Origin: Aureococcus anophagefferens
Taxonomy: Eukaryota; Sar; Pelagophyceae; Pelagomonadales; Pelagomonadaceae
Direction: 5' to 3'
Assembly: GCF_000186865.1 (NCBI RefSeq)
Contig: NW_008705568.1
Span: forward strand, 155,254 to 219,253
Length of the DNA stretch: 64,000 bases
The first letter of the stretch is position 1; every line of letters begins with the position of its first letter. The translations under genes and the position numbers were made by a program. The notes below the pieces were generated by a model, which worked only from the letters and a program-made list of their open reading frames with translations, was not told where the DNA came from and did no database searches. Positions 20,239-28,600 of the stretch are shown here, one piece after another.

Positions 20239-20484
20239 GGCCGGGCGTCGGGGGCGGCCGGAGGGGGGGCTGCCGCGGGCGCCGGCGGCGTCGGGGGGGG
20301 CTGCCGCGGGAGGCGAGCTTCGGCGGGCTGGCCGGTGACACCCAACAAACAACTGATAAAAAGCTGCCCGCGGGTTGAGCGGCACGGAGGGTGCACCGAG
20401 CCGGCCTCATTGGCCTCGACGACTTGATCGATCTGCTGCCTTGCAATCTCCACAAGCCGCCTCGCGCGCCGTCGCCACCCACCG
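20239..20484. promoter_or_regulatory. Divergent promoter region, kinase / sulfurtransferase
   Basis: A 246-base spacer between the starts at 20238 and 20485. It contains an AT-richer patch (ACAACTGATAAAAAGC near 20350) unlike the surrounding GC-rich coding DNA. No specific factor site recognised. Confidence 0.3.
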
Positions 20485-21429
20485 ATGCGGCGCGGCCTCA
20501 TCAGCGTCGCGTCCCTCGCGGAGCAGCTCGTCTCCCGAAAGGACGTGCGCGTGGTCGACGCGACCTGGTTCCTGCCGAACTCGCCCTTCGCCGCGCCGGC
20601 GCCCTACGCGAGCGGCCGCGAGGCCTTCGAGGCCGGCCCGCGCGTGCCCGGCGCGGCCTTCTGGGACCTCGACGAGCACAGCGACGCGACCACGGCGCCG
20701 GACACGCCGCACAACCTGCCCGACGCGGCCCAGTTCGCCGCGGCCGCGGCCGCGTGCGGCATCGGCAGCGCGTCGCAACGCGTCGTCTGCTACGACCAGG
20801 TGGGCACGTTCTCGTCGCCGCGGCTCTGGCACACGCTGCGCGCCTACGGCTTCGCGGACGTCGCCGTGCTCGACGGGGGGCTCCCGGCCTGGGTCGAGGC
20901 CGGCGGCGCGCTCGAGGCCGGCGCGCCGACGGCAGCGCCCGCCGCCGGCGCCGCGCCCCCCCCCTACGCGCTCGTCGCCGGCGCCCAGTGGCGCCTCGGC
21001 GACGTGCGGACATGGCTCAACGCGGACGCGGCGAAACGGCCCCAGTTCGTCGACGCGCGGCCCGCGGGCCGCTTCGAGGGCTCGGCGCCGGAGCCGCGGC
21101 CGGGCTGCCGGTCGGGCCACGCGCCGGGCGCTGTGAACGCGCCCTTCCTCGACTTCCTCGAGCCCAACCCGTCGCGCGCCGACGGCGGGCCCGGCGGGCC
21201 CTTCCGCGGGGCGACGCTCAAGGACGACCGCGGCGTCGCGGAGGCCTTCGCGGCGGCCGGCGTCGACCCGAAATCGCCCTGCGCGCTCTCCTGCGGCTCG
21301 GGCCTCACGGCCGCCGTCGTCGCCCTCGCGCTCCACCGCCTCGAGGGCAACGACGCGCCCATCTACGACGGCGCGTGGTGCGAGTACGAGGCCGACGGCG
21401 ACCTGCCCGTCGTCGAGGGCGCGGCGTGA
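20485..21429 (+). CDS. 3-mercaptopyruvate/thiosulfate sulfurtransferase
   Basis: 314 residues, single exon, close to the usual ~300. Two rhodanese modules. The first (residues 1-150, LVSRKDVRVVDATWF, VLDGGLPAWVEAGG) is the non-catalytic one. The second (165-310) has HAPGAVNAPFLDF and the active-site loop SCGSGLTAAV. The CGSGxTA form of the loop is typical of mercaptopyruvate sulfurtransferase, while thiosulfate sulfurtransferases have CRxGxT. The enzyme transfers sulfur from 3-mercaptopyruvate to a persulfide Cys and on to thiols or cyanide. No clear organelle presequence, so cytosolic if the start at MRRGLISV is right. Confidence 0.88.
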   Translation: MRRGLISVASLAEQLVSRKDVRVVDATWFLPNSPFAAPAPYASGREAFEAGPRVPGAAFWDLDEHSDATTAPDTPHNLPDAAQFAAAAAACGIGSASQRVVCYDQVGTFSSPRLWHTLRAYGFADVAVLDGGLPAWVEAGGALEAGAPTAAPAAGAAPPPYALVAGAQWRLGDVRTWLNADAAKRPQFVDARPAGRFEGSAPEPRPGCRSGHAPGAVNAPFLDFLEPNPSRADGGPGGPFRGATLKDDRGVAEAFAAAGVDPKSPCALSCGSGLTAAVVALALHRLEGNDAPIYDGAWCEYEADGDLPVVEGAA

Positions 21430-21529
21430 GAGGGGAGGGGTTCCTAATCGAGGCTGGCAGTCAACTCTAGACACATAACCCAGTCAGCGGCGAGACTTCG
21501 GCCGAGGCGACGATCGCGACGCGCCCTAC

Positions 21530-22152
21530 CTACTTCTTCTTCTTCTCGGGCCCGCGGCTGAGCAGCAGCGGCACGACGACGAACCAGGGGACCGCGAAGG
21601 TCGCGGCCATGAAGATCGCGAGCTCGCTCTGCGCGAAGCCCGAGAGCGTCGCGTCGAGGGGCGCGAGCGCGTCGAAGAGCGGCGCGACGCCGAGGACGTC
21701 CTTGGGCGCGTAGCCCGGCGCGACCATGACGGACAGCAGCGCGAGCGGGCAGGCCCAGTTGCCCGCGCGCTCGACGAAGCCCCAGAGGGCGTTGTCCGAC
21801 ATGGGCTTCGTCCAGCGCGCCGCGCCGGCCGAGAAGGGCCGCACGAGCGCCGTCGAGAACGCCCAGACGGTCATCCAGGCGCAGAAGAGCTCGTTGGGCC
21901 GCACGAGCGTCACGACGGCGAGGATCACGTCCATCCAGCCGATGATGGGCATGACGACCTGCGCCTCCTTCTCGCGGAAGCCCGCGGCGTACATGAACTT
22001 GCTCCAGGGGCCGAACTCGAGCTTCCACGCGGCGATCCAGCCTGCAGATATGACATTTTTTTGCTCTCTGCGCGCGCGAAGAGACGCGGTCGCGCGCCGT
22101 GGCCGATGAAGGTGCCGCAGGCACCGACTCGTAAGATGGTCTCTAGATCCAT
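21530..22152 (-). CDS. DoxX-like multi-pass membrane protein
   Basis: Exon 1 (22152 to about 22097) encodes MDLETILRVGACGTFIGHG; exon 2 (22041-21530) continues WIAAWKLEFGPWSKFMYAAG. A GC donor at 22096 gives the smooth join FIGHG-WIAAWKLEF; a GT donor at 22084 is also in frame and adds four residues. The acceptor is TATCTGCAG ending at 22042. About four hydrophobic segments follow (GWMDVILAVVTLV, LFCAWMTVWAFSTALV, WACPLALLSVMVAPG, ELAIFMAATFAVPWFVVVPLLL), with a Lys-rich C-terminus. The first span with 'F.GHG...K' and the following 'W.KF...AGF' resemble DoxX-type proteins. Function not predictable. Confidence 0.6.
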
Positions 22153-22277
22153 TGCTCACTGCAGCCTCGACGGCGTCACGACGGCGGACGCGGAGATGCT
22201 CGAGCCGACTGAATCTGTGCCCCACCTCGCGCATGCAGCAACTCGGCTTCACCGTGAGACATTGTGAAACACCGAAT

Positions 22278-22425
22278 GCGCTGATGTTCCGGCCCTGATG
22301 TTCCGGTAGAGGTCTCGCGGATGTTCCGGCTTCCGGCTCTCCCGGGCCCCTCGGTCGCGTGTTCCGGTTCGCGTCCTCCGGTCGTGTTCCGGCGTGTTCC
22401 GGCGTGTTCCGGTGTTCCGGTAGAT
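22278..22425. repeat. GTTCCGG heptamer cluster 1
   Basis: Eight GTTCCGG heptamers in about 150 bases, often as GATGTTCCGG or GTGTTCCGG with irregular spacing. A second cluster of five is near 22920-23035 in the same element. Confidence 0.75.
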
Positions 22426-22655
22426 TTCCGGTCGGATTTGTCTTCTCAACTGCCCGTTCACGGCACGCTTAGTGCGCGTCATGAGACAGGGACTTCAGAC
22501 CTGGGCGTCAGGCCCCTGGGGGCTGGGCATCAGGCCAGGCAAATTACGCACGGCGCCCTACCTAGGGCACAAAAACCAAATTACCCTGAGGCGAGGCACA
22601 GGTCGTCGTCAGTGCACAACAGGTGCGCCAAATTTATCTAGAGTAGTAGCAGCAT

Positions 22656-22657
22656 CG

Positions 22658-22747
<90 letters not shown>
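22656..22747. repeat. Compound microsatellite (GCC)n-(GAC)n
   Basis: About 19 GCC/CGC units followed directly by about 12 GAC units, with a sharp switch near 22713. Inside the hAT-like element. Confidence 0.9.
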
Positions 22748-22751
<4 letters not shown>

Positions 22752-23231
22752 CGTGGGTATTCGAACCTACACCGGACAGAAAACAGCACAGGGGAGGTCA
22801 ATATCGTTCGATGTGTCAAACTGAAACGGCAATATATACGGGGACTGCCAAAATCGAATCGGGACGCGCACACCGCAGCCGCAGAGATCGGATCCGACAG
22901 CACGAAGCCGGCAGAAGGCTGTGTTCCGGAGCGCGCGACTCCCGGCGCGTTCCGGCCGTTCCGGCGTACCGGTGCAGCCCCCAGACGCTGTTCCGGCGAC
23001 GCCTGCCCTCGAAATTTAGCGGAACATGGTTCCGGAACATGAAACCTCAACTTCGCATGTTTCCCGTCGTCGTCGGCGCCCCTTTATTGGCGATCCTTTA
23101 AGTTCGGCGCGAGCCCGTACTTCCCGAACTGGGGTGCCCCTTCAAACTCGGTCATCTTCCCCGCGCGCGCAGCTCCTGAAAAAATCCGGTGTTTCACAGT
23201 GCCGTGAGACGAGGATGTAGCGACCAGTTCT

Positions 23232-25475
23232 TTAGGCGGGAGTCCGGAGCTCGCCGGCCGCGGCGAGCGCGGGGCCTTGGCCGTAGAGCTCTCGGAAGTT
23301 CGCCGCCGCCCGCGCTTCTTCCGGATCGTCGACGCGGAACCCGTACGGGTACGCGCGGCGCGCGCCGCCGTAGGGCCCCGGGCAGAAGACGACGGGCACG
23401 CGCTCCTCCGGCGGGCAGCGCGACGCGTGGAGCGTGCACGGCGAGCCGGCGGCCGCGTCGACGACGCGCGCGTAGAGTCGCGGCGGGTCGTCGAAGGTCC
23501 GCGTCGCGGTGTGGCCCATCACGGAGACGGAGGCCGGCGTCCTGATGAACGCCTCGAGTTCCGCGAAGTCCTCGTCCGTCATGCCGTGCTTTTGTTTGAA
23601 CGCCTCTGCTCGTCCGGGCTCGACGCGGCGCCAGAGGCTCCCCGGCGGGAACCGTCGAGCGATCGGCGCGCCGGCGGCGTCGACGTCCGCGTAGCGAGTC
23701 TCGGCCCACCACGTCGGCGACAGGCCCGCGCGGCGGAAGTCGGGAGGCTCTGGCTCTGGCGGGAGGCCCGCGCGGCCGTCTAGTTCCGGATCGAGATGGA
23801 AGCCTATGAGATCGATGGGCGAGTCGTCATCTGGGAACGTCTCGCGGAGGTGCCGGAGGAAGTCTTCCTGGGGCTCGAGGTGCAGTAGCGGACCGCAGAC
23901 GGATCGGAAGAGCAACTCGGAGAAGATGCCGACCCTTCGGCCTTCAGGGCGGTCACGATACGTGCCGCCCGGCATCTCGCCAAACAGCCGTGCGCAGAGA
24001 TTGTCGACACGCCCCGAGAAGGGCCTTACCTTGCTGACCACGTGCTCCCCGTCGCAGGTGGCGCTCGAGATGGAGCACGCCTGCAGCTCGGGCTGTTGCG
24101 TGGTCGTCCTGAGCTCGCCAGACACCTCCAAGTGACTTTGGAAGAAACAGTCCGCCACAAATTCAAACGACACCGAGCCGGCGACGCCGCAAAGCTTTGA
24201 CGTCTGGCTGGACAGGTCGACCTCGCTGGTTCTTTCCGGCACAGGCGCGCGCGTGGCCGGCTCGGAGATCGAGACAACGATGCGGAGCTTCGTGTGAACG
24301 ATGCGGTCTTCCGTGTGGGCCTCGGCTTGGCGCACCTCGATAGCATCGTAGGAAATCGGACTGGCGACGCGCTCTCCGAGGAGCGCCGCCTCGACCGCGT
24401 TCACGTAGGCGACCGCGGCCGGCGGCGCGTCATCTAGCGCGTCGAGGTATTCGCGAAGGTAGTGCGCCGTCGACGCCATGGCGACGGCGCTGTCGAAGAT
24501 GAGCGGCGGCGCGCCGTCAGCCGGCCGCGAGTCGCCCGACGACGACAACGACGTCGAGCCGGAGTCGTCTCCGTCGGACTCGTCGTCCTTGGAGCCGGAG
24601 TCGTCTCCGTCGGACTCGTCGTCCTTGGAGCCGGAGTCGTCTCCGTCGGACTCGTCGTCCTTGGATCCTTCGCGCGCCGTCGCTTCCCGGGGATCGTGGA
24701 ATAAGACCGCGGCGACACTTGCCAAGCGCGCGGGGCTGAGGCGCGTCGTCGCGAGGCGCAGCTCGGCGCAGGCGCCCCGCCACGCGATCGGCGACGCCAG
24801 CAAGGTCGCGAGGACCGTCTTCCCGGAAGCGCAGAGCGACGGCAGGACCCGCGCGGAGCAAAACGACGCGACGAGCTCGAGGGCCGGCGTCGCGAGCAAG
24901 GCCGGGCGGCCGCGGTCGCGGAGCCAGGCCGCCGCGCGGCGCGGCCGCGGGGGGACGATCCGCAGCAGGAACCGCTCCTGGCAGAAGACGCGGACGATTG
25001 CTTGAGGACGCGCATCATCCAAGTACTCGCCCGTGGATGCGTCGCGCTGCGGTCCGATGGTGTACTCAACGATTCGCTCGTCCGGCACCAGCGCGCCGGC
25101 CCGCTCGAGCGCGACGACGCTCAGGGGCAGCCCCGCGGCCTCGGCCACGGCGGCGCGGACGTCGCGGACGGTCACGCGCTCCGAGTCGGGGTCGGGCACG
25201 CCTCCGCCAGAAGCGCGCGCGAACGCGAGGCACAGGACGCCGTCGCAGGCATCCGAACGGAGCCGCTCGTGGAAGACGAGGATGCTCGAGCACGATCCGT
25301 CGTCTTCGGGCAGCGCTTGCGTTTGCTTCAGCCGCACGCCCGACCCGTAGGAAATGGCTGCTCTCGTGGCATCTCTTTGGCTCTCGATGCGGAAGGTCTG
25401 CCGACGATCGCGCCGGGCAGCCATCTCTTCTTTTAGGCTTCCGATCAAGCCATCGCAGTAATCAAATCGCGTCAA
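23232..25475 (-). CDS. Unrecognised 747-aa protein with F-box-like segment and acidic tandem repeats
   Basis: Single long frame from 25475. Residues ~190-240 (LLATPALELVASFCSARVLP ... AWRGACAELRL) have the spacing of an F-box-like helical motif, a weak assignment. Residues ~265-305 contain three perfect copies of the 12-residue unit SKDDESDGDDSG (36-bp repeats, about 24550-24665). The rest is unique sequence with no signal peptide or membrane span. The C-terminal third (PYGGARRAYPYGFRVDD) looks globular. No family recognised; if the F-box reading is right it could be a substrate adaptor of an SCF ubiquitin ligase. The stop lies 22 bases from the hAT-like element's duplication. Confidence 0.6.
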   Translation of the reverse strand: MTRFDYCDGLIGSLKEEMAARRDRRQTFRIESQRDATRAAISYGSGVRLKQTQALPEDDGSCSSILVFHERLRSDACDGVLCLAFARASGGGVPDPDSERVTVRDVRAAVAEAAGLPLSVVALERAGALVPDERIVEYTIGPQRDASTGEYLDDARPQAIVRVFCQERFLLRIVPPRPRRAAAWLRDRGRPALLATPALELVASFCSARVLPSLCASGKTVLATLLASPIAWRGACAELRLATTRLSPARLASVAAVLFHDPREATAREGSKDDESDGDDSGSKDDESDGDDSGSKDDESDGDDSGSTSLSSSGDSRPADGAPPLIFDSAVAMASTAHYLREYLDALDDAPPAAVAYVNAVEAALLGERVASPISYDAIEVRQAEAHTEDRIVHTKLRIVVSISEPATRAPVPERTSEVDLSSQTSKLCGVAGSVSFEFVADCFFQSHLEVSGELRTTTQQPELQACSISSATCDGEHVVSKVRPFSGRVDNLCARLFGEMPGGTYRDRPEGRRVGIFSELLFRSVCGPLLHLEPQEDFLRHLRETFPDDDSPIDLIGFHLDPELDGRAGLPPEPEPPDFRRAGLSPTWWAETRYADVDAAGAPIARRFPPGSLWRRVEPGRAEAFKQKHGMTDEDFAELEAFIRTPASVSVMGHTATRTFDDPPRLYARVVDAAAGSPCTLHASRCPPEERVPVVFCPGPYGGARRAYPYGFRVDDPEEARAAANFRELYGQGPALAAAGELRTPA

Positions 25476-25625
25476 TTGAACGGCACCGCGACTTCAAGTG
25501 CCCATCGCGCCGCGGCGCCCGGCAGCCCGATGCAGCGGCCCGAAGGAGGCTCGTCGCGCGAGTCCTAGGCGTCCGGCCGTAGCGATGCCCGCAACCCGAC
25601 GCGCGCGCCGGCGCGCCGCGGCCCC

Positions 25626-28600
25626 ATGACAAAAACCCGGCCGCCCACGCATGCCATGCTCCTGCTGGCCTGGTGGCTGCTGCTGGCGCCCCGGCGCGCC
25701 GTCGGGGAGTGCAACAGCGCGACGGTGACGGCGCTGTCCGGCGCGATCGTCGGGTCCGACTACATGAGCTCGCCGCTCGAGGCCGGCGACGAGTGCACCT
25801 TCCGCGTGCAGCCCGCGTCCGCGAGCCCGGTGCAGACGGTGCTGCTCGTCTTCCAGACGCTGAACGTCAACACGGCGGAGCTCATGGTCTACGAGGGCGC
25901 CGACGCGCGCACGGACCGGCTGCGCTGGAGCTGCCTGCGCTGCGAGGACGTCCTGCCGCCGCCCTTCTACATGGATTTAGGGGCCGCGTTGGTCACGTTC
26001 CGAGCGCCCGCGGGGCAGCCCGCGGGCTTCTCCTTCACCTACGTCGCGCACACGGACGACCTCACGGGCACGGTCGTCGTCGACATGCTCATGAGCAGCG
26101 CGTTGATCTTCGGGCCCGCGACGTCGTCCGGGGCCGCGCCGCGGGACCTCACGTACGAGTGGCGCATCGACCCCGAGAACTGCGGCGGCGACTGCGACGT
26201 GATCATCGTCATCGAGGCCATGGTCCTCCAGACCGGCGACTACGTGCGCATCAGCGAGGGGAACACGATCGTCGCGCAGTGGGACGGCGCGACGGCGGCG
26301 CCGCGGGCCTGGACCTTCGCGTCGCGCGATCGCGTCTATTTGCGAGTCAAGACGACGGACGACCCCGCGGACGACGCCGTCGACTTCGCCTTCACGGCGC
26401 GCTACGTCGCCAACGGGCCGACGTGCCACAAGGGCACCTACTGCAACTGCGGCGCCGCGGGCAAGCCGTCGGACGTCGTCGCGCTGACCGGGAGGACGGA
26501 GCCGTTCTCCGACGGGTCCGCGCGCCGGGGGGCCATGAAGCTCGACGCGTGCCAGTGGCTCGTGGCGCCGACGCTGCTGGCGCCCTACGCGGCGGACCCG
26601 GCCCTGACCTGGCCCGCGGGCGGCGGCTGGCGGCCGAAGCTCACGATGGTCGCGGACCGCGTGTCGATCAAGGAGACGGGGATCCTGCGCGTCTACGACG
26701 GCGGCGACGACTCGGGGGAGCTGCTCTGGGACTGCGACGGCTGCGGCCACGTCGCGCCGCCGCCCATCGAGGCGAGCGGCGCGCGGCTCTACGTGGAGTA
26801 CGTCTCCGACGCCTACTCGGCGTACATCGCGGGCACGAGCCTCGAGTGGACCGGCTGGCACGCGCAGTACTGGACGGAGCTCGGCGCCGACGAGGCCTCC
26901 GGGTCCGGGTCGAACATGGTCCTCCTCGTCGCCGGCGCGGCCCAGTCCATCAAGGCGCCGCGGCGGGCCGAGTCGATCTACGCGCCGCACCTCGACTACA
27001 AGTGGGTCCTGGATCCGACGGCGACGACGGGGCCGACGGGCGCGCTCACGGTCGTCTTCAACCGGCTCGCGCTGTCCTGCGGTGATGTTTTGGAGGTCTA
27101 CGCGGGGTTGGTGGATTTCGCGGGGCCCTGGAGCGACGCCTACGCGTCGGCCGGGTCGCCGGCGCTCGCGGCGGCCTACGGCTGCGGCTCCCTCGACCCG
27201 CCCCCGGGCTGGCTCGTCGCCGACGTCGCGACGGGGTTCACGGTGCGCCTCGTCACCGGAGCCCAGGGCGACGACGCGGACCGCGTCGTCGACTTCTCCT
27301 ACTTCTCCGACGCGCCCAAGTACCGCTGCGGCCACGTCCGCGAGCCGGGCGTGCTCACCGCGCCGTCGTCGCTCTTCTCCGACGGCTCGGGCCCGACGGA
27401 GGACATGACCGGGTCCCTGGCCTGCGCCTGGGAGATCGCCCCCTTCTCGGGGACGAGGAACGTGAGCTCCGTCGTCCTCGTCTTCACGCGCGTGGACCTC
27501 GACGGCGGCTCTTTGACGGTGCGCGACGGCGACGGCGTCCTGTTGTGGGCCTGCGACGGCTGCTCCAACGTCCCGCCGGCGATCTACGCGTCCACGGCGA
27601 CCCTGGCCGTCGCGCTCGAGACGTCGAGCGGCTTCGCCCACGGCTCGGGCTTCAAAGGCGCGCTACTACGCGACCTACGCCGGGGGCGTCGGCGTCGGCG
27701 ACGGGTCGCTGCCCTTAGTCGCGGCCGCGGCGCCGTCGATCCGCGCGCCGGCGCACGACGGCACGCTCGCGGCGCGCCTCGACCACCGCTGGGTCGTCGA
27801 CGTCGACGGCGCGAGCCGCGTGACGCTCGCGTTCGCGGACCTCGACCTGCCGGGCGGCTGCGGGGTCAACAACGTGTCGGTGCACGACGGGCCCACGGTC
27901 TTCGACGCGCTGCTGGGCGTCTTCTGCGACGGGAATCCGCCGGACGCGTGGCTCGCGAGCTCGGGGCCCGCGATGACGCTCCGCCTGCGGACCGGGGCCT
28001 CCGGGTCCGCCGGCGTGGGTTTCGACGCGTCCTACTTCAGCGACGTGCCCCAGGACGGCTGCGGCCAGACCTACGAGGCCAACGGCGTCGTCCGGGGAAA
28101 CGAGGCCGACTTCTTCGGCGCGACGGACGGCGCGACGACGCGGAGCGTGCTGCGGCCGTCGTCGTTCCTCTTCTCCGACGGGTCGTCGTCGGGCGAGAGA
28201 GCGCGGCCGCACGCGCGCTGCGAGTGGGTGCTCCACCCGCGGGGCGCCGCGACGCGCCTCGTCCTCGAGTTCCCGCGCCTCGACCTCGGCGGCAGCGTGG
28301 CGCTGAACGTGACGTCCGCGGACGACGGCGCGTTGCTCTGGCGCTGCGCGGACGACGGCTGCGACGCGCCGCCCCCGGCGCTGGTCCTCGACTGCGAGAA
28401 TTCGGACGCGCGCTGCGCGATCCGCGTCCGCTACGAGACGGGCGCCGGCGTCGCGGGCTTCGGCTTCCTCGGCCACTACTTCTCCGTCACGTCGCCGCCG
28501 CTCGCGCTCCCGGCGACGCCGAACATCCTGTTGCCCGTGCCGCGGTCGGACGCCGTGCTCGGCGACGACCGCGTCCGCGAGGCGCTCGTCCTGGGGCCCT

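Larger units (their letters stand above)
22260..23201. mobile_element. Non-autonomous hAT-like DNA transposon (MITE), 942 bp
   Basis: Terminal inverted repeats of 18 bp: CATTGTGAAACACCGAAT at 22260-22277 and, as reverse complement, CACTGTGAAACACCGGAT at 23184-23201 (16 of 18 match). An exact 8-bp target duplication CCGTGAGA lies at 22252-22259 and 23202-23209. CA-starting ends with 8-bp duplications are characteristic of the hAT superfamily. No transposase-like frame inside. The interior holds clustered GTTCCGG motifs and a compound trinucleotide repeat. It sits about 100 bases upstream of the DoxX-like gene and 22 bases past the 3' end of the next gene. Confidence 0.8.

Noticed and set aside
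22745..22830. tRNA-like T-loop (GGTTCGAATACCC) on the minus strand
   Set aside because: No A-box, D-arm, anticodon arm or acceptor pairing could be placed upstream; the resemblance is limited to the T-loop.
22278..23040. CRISPR-like array because of repeated GTTCCGG
   Set aside because: The unit is only 7 bases, spacing is irregular, and it lies inside a eukaryotic TIR element.
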